Notes under the pieces: generated by a model
What the model was told of the DNA's origin: nothing
Database searches by the model: none
The model's input: the letters and a program-made list of their open reading frames with translations, nothing else
Assembly: GCF_030272615.1 (NCBI RefSeq)
Contig: NC_081414.1
Span: forward strand, 338,314,502 to 338,378,501
Origin: Cryptomeria japonica
Lineage: Eukaryota; Streptophyta; Pinopsida; Cupressales; Cupressaceae
Direction: 5' to 3'
DNA length: 64,000 bases
Translations under genes and position numbers: made by a program
Part shown: piece by piece, positions 37,110 through 49,689 of the stretch
How the letters are laid out: each line of letters opens with the position of its first letter
Numbering within the stretch: the stretch's first letter is position 1

Positions 37110-37480
37110 TGAATCTTGAAAATCATCTTCACGGGATTAAAGACGGTCCTCAAAAGTGTCGACGAATTCCTTGACTGGATTACCGTTTTTCACAGTATCT
37201 CTCCCGCGTATTCAAAGTTCTCAGGGTTCAACACATCGACTTTGAACCGCAAAAGAAAAAAAAGAATGCGTAGAGGAATCTTCACTTACAAATTTCTCGT
37301 CTGCAACATAGTCGTCAAATTAGTGTTTGAACTTTTGTTATCATGGTCCTAATTGCTGATAAAATTGGGATATTTCTCCTCTATTGCACGCTCACCTCGG
37401 TAGAGGGCAAACTTCTTCTCCATATAAAATGGACTTCTACTATATGCCTTCTTTTAAGTTTGCACTCGATATTATTTTTA
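37110..37480 (+). pseudogene. Truncated fourth LRR-RLK copy (leader and N-terminus only)
   Basis: 37120-37345 aligns with the leader of copies 2 and 3 (for example CATCGACTTTGAACCGCAAAAG and AATTTCTCGTCTGCAACA). The ATG at about 37342 (ATGGTCCTAATTGCTG) corresponds to their start. The coding match continues through GATATTT and GAGGGCAAA.TTCTTCTCCA, then jumps across roughly 170 missing bases to TGGACTTCTACTATATGCCT and ends near 37475 with sequence related to LETLIL of the first LRRs. Small deletions also break the frame. No LRR or kinase sequence follows; unrelated spacer begins at about 37480. Confidence 0.8.
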
Positions 37481-38104
37481 TAAATGGATATCTGTTTTCT
37501 TATGGTTTTTATCATAATAATATCTATTTTTAATTCTATTTAAGTAAGCAAATGAGTTGATCTATTTGTAGAGAATTTGTATTCTTGAAAGGGAGGTCAT
37601 AAGTTCAAATCCTATTGAGAGTAAGATAGGTATGTGTGTGTGAAATTTGGGGAACCTGCAAGGGCATAAACACTTCAATAAACCATTATTTGCATGGGTT
37701 AGTTAATCAAAAACAACAAAATGAAATCCATTGCAAGTCAACTTATTGCCTCCTAGAAAGTGTGAGTGTGGATTGCTCTTAGATTGCTAAGCTATCCAGT
37801 GACTAGACTACACTCAAACAAAAGATTTTTAAATGCATGCAACTAGGCGAATGCAAGATTAATTGATTAAGCGAAATGAGATTATCAAGCTAAATGATCA
37901 AAGCTCTAAATGAAGCTAAGCTAGATTATAAGCAAGAAATTGAATCTAGTTAAGAGAAATAAATCTAAGCTAATGAACTAGAAGTCTAAATGATTCTAAG
38001 ATTAAATGAAAGCTAAATGAAAACTAAGTTGATTGATGAATTGAATATGCAAAGCTTCTTCAAAATTTCCTCGATAAACTACAACACAATATTAGCATAA
38101 TAAT
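37481..38104. other. Spacer between the truncated RLK and the LINE
   Basis: No gene seen. 37800-38060 has many AAGCTAA/ATGAA words but no clear period. It could include the decayed 3' end of the neighbouring LINE. Confidence 0.45.
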
Positions 38105-38116
38105 GATGCAAAATTC

Positions 38117-40290
38117 TCAGATCCTGATTGAAAAATGTGAGCCAGAATTTATAAACTGTATATTAATGATTTCTTTTTTGTTAGGGAGTGCAATTCCTTT
38201 AACCCTAGGGGATAAGCTGGAGTCCTTTAGTATGTAGTGCATAGCATCTGCAACCAGGACAAATAGGGCCGAGGCAAGAGGACACCCCTGTCTAATTGAT
38301 CTGGAGAGAGTGATGTTGTCAGATTTTGATCCGTTTACTTCCACAACTGCATTGGCATCACTAAGTAGTGTTTGGACAATCTTGCAAAAGGAGTCCAGGA
38401 AACCCAGACTAGCTAGCATCTGAATTATGAATCCCCATTCTATCCTATCATATGCCTTATCAAAGTCTATTAATAGCATAGCCCCATTTTGACTGGAGAC
38501 CTTAGCCCATTCAAGAGACTCCCAACAGGTCACCAAGTTCTCAAGGATGAACTTGCCTTTAACAAACCCTGTTTGGGTAGGGCTAATAATCTTTGGCAAT
38601 ATTCTGATTAACTTGTTTGCTACTACTTTGGCCAATATTTTATAAGATACATTTAGCAGTGTGATAGGCCTCCAATTCTTAACCAAAGTCTTGTCTCCCT
38701 CCTTGGGAATGAGCTTGATAAGCCCTTGGTTGATCTCTTTGCCTAGGGTTCCTTTGGATATAGCCTCCAAATATAGGTCATGGAGGTCATCTACAACCCA
38801 TTTAATGTTTTTTCTTATGGAACTCCACTGGGAACCCATCTGGTCTAGGGAATCTGTCATTGCCCATAGAGGAGATAGCCATGGCTATTTCCTCTCTTGA
38901 GATAGGGCACCCAACAACCTCAAAGTCCTCCTCATTAAGCTTGGGTGGGATCAATTACTTAATGAGCTCTCTAGCATGTCTGTGGTCTTCATTTAACTCT
39001 TCTGAGGCAAAAAGCTTCTGATAATAGAGGGAGAAGCATTGTAGGATCCCCCGGGAGTCTGTGATATGAGTGTTATTGTCCCATATAGTATTGATGTTCT
39101 CCTTAGCTTCCTTAACTTTGAGCATGTGGAAGAAGAATTTGGAGCCCTTATCCCCCAATTCCAACCAATTTAGTTTGGACCTAGTTTTTAGCCCTTTAAT
39201 TTTCTGGTTTTGAAACTTCCTGAGGTGATCTTTGATTGTCATCAGAGTGCAAGTGAGGTTTTCATCATTAGGAGAGTTTTGAAGATTCATTTCCGCATTA
39301 CATAGATCCTCTTGGAGTAGTCTTTCTACCCTCCTAGCATCCTTGGCCTTATTTTTGCCCACTGTTTGACAAAGGATGGTCCAAGTTTTTATGTTTGCAT
39401 TCCATGCATTTGTACTAGAGAGCTGGTTCCTATTCTTTTTGTTAAACAGTCTGATAAAGGCCAGGGCAGAGCGAAGGTCCTCATCTTCTAGGAGTCTAGT
39501 GTTGAGGATGAATGAAGGAGCTCTTGAGGAGGAGGGGGGCCGCTAGGGAGAGGTCAATTCCCATTATTATCGGGTGGTGATCTGAGAGGGTAAATGGGGA
39601 GACAAGATAGTGATCACCATTAGGGCCTTTGTCTATCATAAAGTGGGATTTATTGAGGTAGAGCCTGTTCAATCTATAGTAGATCCTTTTATTCAACTAT
39701 TGATAGTTGCACCAGGTGTACCATATAGTGTTCAAATTGTCTTTCCTTCCAGCAATAGGGTCAAAGAGATGCAGTTTATTGATCATTCTATCCCATTGAA
39801 GCCTTTCCATTCCCTTCCATTCAAATTTGTTGCCCCCTTTTTTATCACTGGGAGATTCCACCATATTGAAGTCTCCCCCAATAATCCAAAGGATATCCTC
39901 TAGCGTTGTTAGCCAGTTCCATAGTTCACCTCTTTCTCTGTAGTCATTTGGGGCATAGAAAGAGCAGATTCCAAACCTCTAGTTCCCCATTCGAATAAAG
40001 ACCCATATAGCTCTAGCACAGGGGGATTGCCCCCAGTTAACTACTTTGTTGGCCCATTTAGGACTAAGAAGTATGGCTGAGCCACCTTTTCCTTTGGTAT
40101 GATTAGTATAAAAGGAGGTAGCCTCCCTCTAGATACATTTGAGACCGATTTGCAGGGTGAAACCCACTGCTTTTAGCTCTTGCAAGAGGAGGCAATCCAT
40201 GTTCTTATTTGCATTAAGAAATCTCTTTATGATGTACTTCCGATCAGGGGCCTCAAGGCCCCTGATGTTCCAAGATATTATTTTCAGCAT
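38117..40290 (-). pseudogene. LINE ORF2: endonuclease and partial reverse transcriptase
   Basis: The start MLKIISWNIRGLEAPDR (ATG at 40290) is the typical N-terminus of the LINE endonuclease. Further endonuclease landmarks are LLLQELK, GGDFNMVE and SDHHPI. The RT part reads LIPKEGD, NWRPITLLNVSYKILAKVVA, TQTGFVKGK, LLIDFDKAYDRI and RQGCPLAS. Where the second catalytic motif (FADD) is expected the sequence reads IQFINSGSHF, so both aspartates are gone, and a stop follows. In-frame stops also occur within the endonuclease, for example near 40135 and 39980. Confidence 0.9.
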
Positions 40291-40553
40291 GATTCACCTG
40301 GTTGGGGTGGGTCAGTTTGGGATTTAAATCCCTCAAAATACTTGGGCCAATCCTCTTTATTTGCTATAGTGTTAGCATCAAATGCAATAGAAGAGGAGGG
40401 TCTACCTCTCTTTTTCCTTGCCTCGGAGATTTGTTCAGGGCCTAGAGATTCCTTCCTATTAGCACTATCCTTGCTGTTCTTAGGAGATCTCTTCCTCCTA
40501 GCTTTCCTGTGTTTAACCATAGTAAATCCATCTTGAGGAACTGCTAGTCCTTG

Positions 40554-42150
40554 TTAAAAGTTGGTTTTCACAGGAGTGAAGGGGTCTATGTTGGGCTCCA
40601 CACCTTGAGTGGTAGTTGACTCTGCCTTCAAGGCACTAATAGGGGTGCTAGCAGTATAGGGGACAACACTAGCAGGGTCTCCCCTAGAGGCCTCTAAAGT
40701 ACCAAAATCATCTAGAGGGATTGATGGTACCTCCTCCAAAGTAGGTCTTCCACTTTCCCCTTGCAGGGTAGGGGATTCCTCAGTATTGAGTCCATTAAGT
40801 TCCTTGCAAGTGGATAGCTCAAGGTCTTGGACCACGGCCCTGTTAATGGTGTTTGCCATATCTGGAACACCCCTATCAATGTCCTTAAGGTCAGGTAACT
40901 GACATCGAGAGGCTTCAATTTCCAATTTCTACCTGAAGAGGTTTTGTTCAAGAATTTTCCTAGCTTTCACTACTTTTCTCAGTTTTTCCATCACTAGTTG
41001 TTGTGCATTAAGGGTCCTCGGGTTTGAGAGATGAGCATGAGTATCAACTACTTCAGAGGGAGTAAAGGGGGGAGGCTAAGCAGTGGCGAGGGCCTCCTTG
41101 ATAGCATTGTTGTAGTCTAGGATGGAGTTAGCCATCGAGGGGGTTGAAGAGGAAGGGGGAGGGTTGTGGGGGAGCGGCGAGGGGGAGGGAGAAGAAGTAG
41201 GTGGGGGGGGGGGCAAGGAAGGGACATGAGGGGGGGACGAGGGGGCAGGTTCAGAGGGCATGGCTTTAGCTACAGGGGGGGACTGGAGGCCCGAGTCTTG
41301 GACCTTGAAGATTTATTTGATAATAAGGGACATTTACTTCTAAAATGGCCACTAACCTTACAAAAGTGGCAGGCATCTATTCCACCCATATACTCAATTG
41401 AACAACAGTAAGTTTTATTGTTGAGGCGAATAACAATTTCTGCAAGGTAAACCATACTTGGTTTCAAGGCAATGAACAGTCTAGCATCGAGATGAGGGAG
41501 TACCGAGGGAGAAGAGTCGATTTTTACAATTTTCCCCAAGGGTTCTGCAATTTTGTCAACATAGGACCAGAGAAAAGTCGGAACATTCTTAATGGTTATC
41601 CATTTTGGGCAGGAAAGGGCAAGAATTTCATCGTTACAAGCTTCGGGGTCCCAACGAACAACCCTAAAAGACGAATTTCCTACTGACCAAAACTGTTTAT
41701 TTACAATTTTGCTTTGGTTTTCCTTATTATCAAAGAAAATTAGAAACAAGCCCTTTTGAATCATTCTACAAAATGAAAATTAAAACCCTAGTTTATTGAC
41801 CCACACATCTTGCAACCATTTATTCATATATTGACGAGATGGTAAGTTATTTACATCAAAGGCAATGAAAATAATTGCTGAATCCATAAGTCCAGAAATC
41901 TCAGAAGAAATGGCAGAGAGCATAGAGTCGTTAGGTTTAATGGTGATGCGTTTGGAAGGGTGGACCTCACCTTGTGCTGCCGTGAGATTGGTTTCATCTT
42001 CATGGTGGAGAGCGGCTTCGAACTTTGCATCTTCAAGGAATGAAAACCGCTTGCCCTCCACCGCCTGGCTGAAGGTTTTCTGCTGCTCTCGAGTGTTCAC
42101 AGAGGGAAGAATGGGCTATTTAGGGTTATTGGGGCCATCTTTATTCGGCT
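40554..42150 (-). pseudogene. LINE ORF1 with DUF4283-like domain and CCHC knuckle
   Basis: One frame runs from about 42100 to 41270 with a stop near 41780. It reads through the DUF4283-type region (SAIIFIAFDVNNLPSRQYMN ... FSFCRMIQKGLFLIFF ... RVVRWDPEACND) and a CCHC knuckle, CHFCKVSGHFRSKCP. Proline-rich sequence (41261-41076) and a Thr/Glu-rich tail (40925-40554) follow in shifted frames. ORF1 proteins of this type bind element RNA. The reading is broken, so it is a pseudogene. Confidence 0.85.
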
Positions 42151-42290
42151 CCATTTATTGCAGGAAGGGTAATAAATGATTCAAGGGCTTCCCAACAAGG
42201 CCAGGGAGCCCTCGCATGCGGTAGCGTACTGCAACTAGCGGCACCACCAAGTTTCATGCCCTAGTTGCAGAGCGCCTCCAATCTCTCCTT

Positions 42291-43094
42291 CTTGATGCCA
42301 AAATTTATTTTAAACCAAATAATATATTGATATACTTTGTATAAATAAAAGAATTGTATTTATCACTCCACTATGAATATAAGACAACAATATACTTCGA
42401 AAAAATATATTATACATTATTATAATGTATAATTTTTTTCAAATAATTAATTTTATCATTTTTTCAATCCACCTTCTAACTAAAGTTATTCATCTCGAAT
42501 TTATAATTAATAATGAATCTTAATCTTTATAAAGAAAATACTAGATCTTAAGAAATAATATTTCTGTTATAAAAAAACAAAACTACCATTCAATATATTT
42601 TTTAATAAATATTTCTTTTATTTAAAAAAACAAACTACCATTTCATACAATTTTAAATAAAGATATATTTATAATTTTTTAAATAGTCTATCAAACTTTT
42701 TTATGTGATACTTTAAAAAAAAAAATTGATTACATTCTAAGATAAAAATACTTAAAATGATTATTTATTTATGTTTTAGAATTATATATTGTCAAGTAGA
42801 TTTTTTTTATTTAGATGTTTTATTTTGTATTTAATTACTTATCATTATAATTCTCATTCATACTAGAGATTTTTGATTTGATAGAAATATCTGGTTGAAA
42901 CGAAGTCGGTATAAAAATTAAAATAATGCAAGGAACGTTGGGTTTTTGCCTTCTATACTATTAAGACTCGAAAGAGAAAAATACTTTTGTTTTAAATGTC
43001 AAACTAAACTATCTTTGACCACTTAGATATTAACAACCTTCTGGATACAAAATTCTCAAATTCATCTTCATACGATTAGACACGGTCCTCAAAA
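42291..43094. other. Upstream region of RLK copy 3
   Basis: Very AT-rich to about 42900. The last ~90 bases carry one unit of the segment that is tandemly repeated upstream of copy 2, with a W-box core TTGACC at 43015-43020. No gene. Confidence 0.6.
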
Positions 43095-43316
43095 GTGCCG
43101 GCGATTTTCTCCACTGTTTTTCTAATTGATCTCCTACGACCATTCAAAATTTTCTGCGTTCAAATTCAACGATTCGACTTTGAATTGCAAAAGATAAAGA
43201 AAATGCGTACACGAATCTTTAACTACAATTCTCTCGTCTGCAACACAGCCGTCGAGTTCGTGTTTGAACTTCTGTTTGCAGGGCATCAGCGTAACCGCTG
43301 GCAATCATGGTCCTAA
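43095..43316 (+). promoter_or_regulatory. Upstream ORF overlapping the start of RLK copy 3
   Basis: A 73-codon frame with the same length, same internal second ATG and same ending (GHQRNRWQSWS, TAA) as at copy 2. Its stop overlaps the RLK ATG at 43307 by ten bases. Replacements between the two are numerous in the first 50 codons, so the position of the overlap looks better preserved than the peptide. Confidence 0.45.
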
Positions 43317-46300
43317 TTCCTAATACAATTGGGATATTTCCTCTCTTCTGTTGCATTCTCAGTCTTCTCTTTCTCCATTGCACCTGCATCTCGGAAGAGG
43401 GCAAAATTCTTCTCCAGATAAAAGGGAGCGACTGGATCGATGGAGGTAACAATTTGACGGACTGGAATGCTTCTGACGAAAACCCCTGCAGTTGGAATGG
43501 GATCTCTTGCAATGCTTCCAAGTTTGTCACTGCAATTAATCTCACGGGCGCCTCAATTTCAGGCAATCTGACTTCTTCCATATGCCTTCTTCCAAGTCTG
43601 GAGACGTTGATTCTCAGCGGGAATGCTTTCCAGGGGCTCTTTCCCGATGAGCTGTTTGATTGCAAGGGTTTGCAAGTGCTTGATTTGTCCAGCAATCGCT
43701 TATTTGGAAGCCTGCCCAGTCGAATCAGTGAATTCAGGCAGCTGAGGGTCTTTAATTTGTTAGAAAATAGTTTCAGTGGCTCCATTCCTCCAGCCTTTGG
43801 AATGTTGTCCAACATCCAAGAGCTCTCGCTGGACGAAAATAATTTGACGGGCGGAATCCCTACTTTTCTCGGCAATTTGACAACCCTGAGGAAATTCACT
43901 GTTGGCGATAATCCTCTCCTTGGCGGTGAGATACCAGCAGAGCTCGCGAAATTGAACCGGCTGCAACATTTAGAATTATATAATTGTAGTCTAGTAGGTG
44001 AAATTCCGAATTTTTTCGGTAATTTAACGCAGTTGGACTGGTTGGATTTGTCGAAGAATCAGCTAAAGGGCAATATTCCGACTAGTTTAACTGCTCTGTC
44101 CAATTTGAGTTCTTTGTACCTTTGGGACAACAATTTGTCTGGACCTATTCTGTCTAACATTGACGAGATGGGAAACTTAACCATCTTAGATCTTTCTGAC
44201 AACCAGCTAAGAGGAGAAATTCCATACGGAATCGGCAATCTGAAATCTCTGGAACAGCTAAAACTGAGTCAAAATCATCTCACAGGAGAAATCCCTGCAA
44301 AGATTGGTATGCTGCAACATTTGACCAGGTTAATTCTGTTTGAGAACAATCTTACTGGATGGTTGCCCCAGGATTTGGGTACATATTCTAATCTCTATAT
44401 GGTCGAGGTGACGGGAACCGGTTTGGAAGGCCCCCTGCCCAGAAATCTGTGCAAAAATGGAATGCTCTACGGCTTGGCTGTAGGTTCAAATAATTTCAAT
44501 GGAAGTCTACCTTCATCCTTGGGAGATTGTGAAAGTTTGCAGTATGTACAGCTGAATAACAACCAGCTCAGTGGTGAGATTCCTGCTGGACTTTGGAGCG
44601 CTTCAAGCCTTGTACAGTTGATGCTTTACAATAATAAATTTGAAGGCCAGATTTCAGCGGCGATTGGAGAAGCAAAGAGCCTGATTCGTTTGCAAATAAA
44701 CAACAACCAGTTCAGCGGAAGCATTCCCTCAGAGATTGGACAGCTGACAAATCTCCAGACCTTAGACGCGAGCAACAATCAATTGTCAGGGTCCATTCCA
44801 AATGAGCTCGCAGGCTTGACATTGATCAGTACTATGCAGCTTGATCACAATTTTCTGTCTGGAGAAATTCCCAAGGGTTTAACATCACTGAAGCAGCTTT
44901 CTGTTCTGAATCTGGCTACCAATCGTCTTACAGGCGAAATCCCTGCATCCTTGGGCGACTTGCCTGCACTGAACGATCTTGATCTCTCAAATAATTTGCT
45001 TTCAGGCGAAATTCCTGCTGAATTAGGACCCCTATCATTATCTGGTTTTAATGTATCCGGCAATCGCCTGCACGGCCCTGTTCCTGCCGCTCTAGACAAT
45101 TCGGCTTACAAAGACTCTTTTCTCAGCAATCCAGATTTATGCGGAGGTCGGAATTTGATGCTCAAATCGTGTCCTTCAGACAAGGCATCGTCTCAGCGAT
45201 TGGCTGCAATTCTAGTACCGTCTGTGTTTTTAGCAGCCATGGCAGTGGGCTCCATTTGTGTGTGTTGGTTCTGTCTCAGAAAAGGAAGGCGCAAGCCATC
45301 CTGGAAATTGACGTCTTTCAATTTGCCAGAGCTGGACGAATTATACATCCTCCGCAACTTGTCGGAGGATAATGTTATTGGATCTGGAGGCGCTGGAAAA
45401 GTATACAAGGTCGTTCTGATGAACGGAGAAGTGGTAGCGGTGAAGAAGATCCGGAACATAAGCAGATCACGGGGAAATTTGAGGAGAAGAGGTGCGCAGG
45501 GAAACCATGAATTGGGGGAAGTGGAGGTGGACAAACTGGGACTCATCCGGCACACCAACATTTTAAAGCTTCTCTGTTGCATTTCAAGCGAAGAGTCCGA
45601 TTTCAAGCTATTGGTGTACGAGTACATGCCCAACGGGAGCTTGTTGGAGCGCCTGCAGAATTCACAAGTACCACAAATGGAGTTGCCATGGCCAATACGC
45701 TATAAGATCGCAGTGGGTGCAGCTCGTGGGCTGAGCTATATGCATCACGATTGCACACCTCCAATCCTGCACAGGGATGTGAAATCCAGCAACATCTTGC
45801 TGGATGAAGATTTTGAGGCTAAAATTGCAGATTTTGACCTGGTCAGAGTCCTTCATAACCTGGGTGAAGAGTACTCTGTTTCAGGCTATGTGGGTTCTCA
45901 CGGATATATAGCCCCAGGTTCGATTTTATCTCTACTAGCAAAATCCTAATTTGTTTAGATGTCAATTTTTTGTAAAATATTTAGTGTCATTACAATATAA
46001 ATCTTGGTGTGCAGAGTATGGCCATAGACTGAAAGTGAGCGAGAAAATTGACGTGTACAGCTTCGGAGTGGTGGTGTTAGAGCTTGTGAGTGGGATGAAA
46101 GCCACGAATGAGGCGCAGTACGGTGAAGGAGTGGACATAGTGGAGTGGATCCGCAGCACAATCATAGGCAGGGGAGAGATGGGAGTTCTGGACTGGCGAA
46201 TATTGGAAGAGAAATGCGTGGAGCAAATGCTGCAGGTGCTGCGGGTGGGTCTGGTATGCACACACAGGGACCCCAAACGGCGACCTTCAATGAGGAAAGT

Positions 46301-46448
46301 GGTGGAGATGTTGGGGATGTGCAATCCAGAGCAAGAGGAAAGAAATAACATATTTTATCGGCAGGCGAGGAGTAGTCGGAGGGCGGATTCCAATTTCTCC
46401 GCTACCACGCCACTTTTTCAGAGGGATAACGAAGCGGACGACTGTTAA
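43307..46448 (+). CDS. LRR receptor-like kinase, copy 3, DFG altered to DFD
   Basis: Exon 1 is 43307-45917, the intron 45918-46014 (97 bp, GT...GCAG), and exon 2 46015-46448. The product is 1014 residues, five shorter at the C-terminus than copy 1. Layout as in copy 1: signal peptide, LRR cap, about 22 LRRs, transmembrane helix near 632-657, and a kinase with IGSGGAGKV, VAVKK and HRDVKSSN. The magnesium-binding motif reads ADFDLVRV: codon GAC at 45836-45838 puts Asp at residue 844, where kinases have Gly. Splice sites and frame are intact. The first ~270 residues are nearly identical to copy 2. The remainder has many replacements, and kinase residues differ from copies 1 and 2 (for example YKVVLMNGEVVAVKK). 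It could be a pseudokinase receptor or a recently damaged gene. Confidence 0.92.
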
Positions 46449-49310
46449 AAGATTTTTGAGACTTGAGATTCCTCCCAACACCGACCGCTACACAACTTCC
46501 AGGTACATTGAAGGGCGTCACTTGCATATATAGCTATATAAAAGGGAAAGAACTGAATTTTTTGAGGTCTTGCTTAGGGTAAGGTCTTTTGGAGGCTTCC
46601 TCATCTATTTTTATAGGGCAGGAGGTCTCATAAAAGGAAAAAAATTAAAAAGTAAAATTATGTTATAGAATCATTTCAAATCATTTTCTGATAAATAGCA
46701 CTTTCAAGTGTTTAAGACTGTATATTTGAGTGGGGGAAATTGGGGCTAAGAATTGTTTTACTATCTTAAAATTATTTTATGTCATTTGTCAATTAGCTAA
46801 TTTTAGATTCATGATGTTTCTTTATTAATTTTTTATTCACAACATTTTTTATGACACCACCAACATTTCTATATTTCCTAGTTAAACTTCAAAATATTCC
46901 TAAAAACAACACCCACTGAAATATTTTAGGAGCTCCCTTCATGAGACCTTACCTTAATTGTAGAGATTCCATGAGAGTATATTAGTTTTGTACTAATATA
47001 CCTTCAGAGTAGAAAAAAAAGACATTGTCTTTGTTTTTTATTTATGTTGATTTTATGGAATCAAAATTGTCTGATTATTATTTAAAATAAAATTGTGTTT
47101 ATTTTATTATCATTTTATTTTTAATTATTATTTGTTCATTTTATTTTTTTATTACTATTTTTATCTAACAATATTTCTCTTTTATTTCTTGGGTTTGACT
47201 TGAAATATTCAATTTATTGCATGGTAAGGTAAAGAGACAAGAACAATGTTACCCATAATGTCTTTCGCCATTAGTTATCAATGATCCAATGGTTGATTGA
47301 TTAATCATTTACACAATTTAATTCTCATGGAGTTTGTAATGCTAAATACAAAAAGATAAATTGTATTAGATCTTTTTTTTTTTAATTACTGTTATTGGTT
47401 AACTTGCCTTTGTTCTACTCTTGTTGATGCTATTATAGTGTACATGTTTGGTTGGATGGAATAATTTTTTACTCTTTAGTAAGTTTCTTATATTGCACTT
47501 ATGAAAAAAATGTTTATGAAGTCAATTCACATGGACTCATCTCCTACACACATAATGTAGTTGATTCTAATATTACAACAACTGCCACTTACAGTATATT
47601 TGTATAGTTTTTTAAATACATAATATTTCAATAAAACTTAAATACATGAAAACTTAAACAAATTACCATATCTCATTGTAAGTCAAGCGTATTAGAGCAA
47701 CTCAAGGCAATCTTGACCCATGATGATCGATTTGTGACTCACAAGCCATAAAAACTCAAGGACCATGAAAAAAATAATTGAATCCATGATTTAAAGTTGG
47801 TCACCATAATGCACACTCTAATATTATGAAAGCGTTATCTTTTGGGAAATAAATTTGAATTGAAAACTGACCATTATAGTTTGGTTGACATATTCAACTA
47901 AGATAAAATTGAGTGCACCAATAAACATGATTATCAAGTGAAGAAAAAATTATAATAATATTTTTTGGAATCTTATAAAGCTCCCTTTTAAACTTGTTAG
48001 AAATTAGGATCTTAGGATACTAATCATTATAAATAAAATATAAAATAAGAATTATGCAAACATAGATTTCACACATCATCCAAGATATACATGGGAAAAC
48101 CCTTTCACACAAAAAACCACATAAAACATCATTTTATTTGCAAACAAGTGATGAACATCAATTGAAAAAATCTTTCTATTTGTGTTTACTTTGTTTTTTG
48201 TTATTTTTGTAGTTTTCTTCAATTGAATCTTTGAGCTCAAGTTTGGATGAGTGGGTGTGTGTAGGATCAACATGGCCCAAACTAGGCCCTTAAGTGGTGA
48301 TGAACATTGAGAAAGACAGAGTTAGGCAACTTGACATAAAAAATTGAATAAGTTATCAACACAATTTCAAAAATATGTAAGAACAAAATTTATAGAAAAT
48401 TGAATGTAGTTTCTAAGTGACTAGCTATTTTTTGAAAAAGAGTTAATCTATTCGGTGAAAATTTGAAATTTCAATGAAGGGTAAGTGCACAAAGATGGTG
48501 GTAAAAAAGGGGGGTATAAGTGGACACTTTTTTTTTTTCTGAAATCAGGTGAACCTGAAATTGGAGGCAAAATTTGAAAGTCATCCACTCAAGATATAAA
48601 GATAATCAAAGAACAAATATTGTAGTACTCTGAATATAGTTTCCAAACTACTAAAAAATTTCAAAATTGGATAAGATTAAGGGGTCAACTCCTCCCGCAC
48701 GAAAAATAGGCCGTGATTTTTTTTTAAAAACATAACATAATGTTTGATGCGCACATCAAAAAAGTCATAGTTAGATTTAGTATTTTGACAAATCCTTTGG
48801 CAGAAAGATAGTTAAGAGTGAGCACTAGAAGATGTGTATTTTTTTGTAATTTTTTGTTGAGTATTTGTTTTTTAATGATTTTTCCAATTGATCACATTCT
48901 GAAAATTAGGTACATGTTTGTGCACGAAGAATAAGTTGCACTAAACAAATCGAAAATACACTCTTTTTTTTAATTGTAAAGAATCAAGTTCATTATAATA
49001 ATATATAATTTTTAAAAAATTTGGATAAGTATATCAAAAGTTATTAAAAAAATGGTGCACCTATGTCTGTGAGAACTATGAAGATACTGGTAAAAGAAAT
49101 TCAATAATGATATGTTATTGTTGTTCAAATTTTAAAAAAATTATATGGTTAGAAAGCTCAGAAGATGGGTGAAAATATGGTGGCAATTTTAGAAATACCC
49201 ACTTGATGAAGTGTAAACCTGATGATGACAAAGTCGAGAAACCAAGTTGATAAAATAAAACACCTCAAAAAGAGGGAAATGGAGGGAAATCAAACTTCCA
49301 AATCGTAGCT
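46449..49310. other. 3' flank of RLK copy 3, then unassigned spacer
   Basis: 46449-47720 contains stretches related to the flanks of copies 1 and 2 (for example AATGTAGTTG, TGCCACTTA and TCATTGTAAGTCAAGC around 47555-47700), more diverged than those two are from each other. From about 47720 to 49310 nothing is recognised. Confidence 0.55.
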
Positions 49311-49339
49311 TTTTCATCCAGGCCTATTTCCAAGCCTAA

Positions 49340-49490
49340 ACAGTCAAAAGCGTGTACGGGGTACTTATGGTATAAAAAGTGCGTACAGGGTACTTATGGT
49401 GTAAAAAGCGTGCATGCTCTATATCTTAACTATAAACAACGTGTACGCACTATGTTTACTATAAATAGTGCGTACGCACTACATTTGTTT
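49340..49490. repeat. Cluster of GTAC-centred palindromes
   Basis: GCGTGTACGGGGTACTTATGG and GCGTACAGGGTACTTATGG are near-direct repeats about 32 bases apart. They are followed by CGTGTACGCACTA and the perfect 12-bp palindrome GTGCGTACGCAC (around 49470). The last two form an inverted pair about 25 bases apart. Related words recur at 52563-52770. Confidence 0.75.
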
Positions 49491-49653
49491 AAATTTTGGG
49501 AGTGTGTATAATATGATATTGTATATATAAATGTGTATATACATATAATATATAATTTTTATATATAATATATATGTATATAACAATACATAATATATTA
49601 AGTATATATACACACATATAAGTGTATTGTCTCCCCCTCTCAAGCGCGTACAA

Positions 49654-49689
<36 letters not shown>

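Larger units (their letters stand above)
38105..42290 (-). mobile_element. L1-type LINE, 3'-truncated and decayed
   Basis: On the minus strand the order is ORF1 (about 42150-40554), then ORF2 with an apurinic-type endonuclease (40290-39496) and reverse transcriptase (39362-38117). This is the L1-clade layout of plant LINEs. Stops and frameshifts are scattered throughout. Sequence breaks off at the position of the RT catalytic box, so the RT thumb, RNase H and 3' tail are missing. The 5' end near 42290 is approximate and no target duplication was found. Confidence 0.88.

Noticed and set aside
41076-41261. Proline-rich small protein on the minus strand
   Set aside because: It lies between the zinc knuckle and the tail of LINE ORF1 and is part of that decayed ORF.
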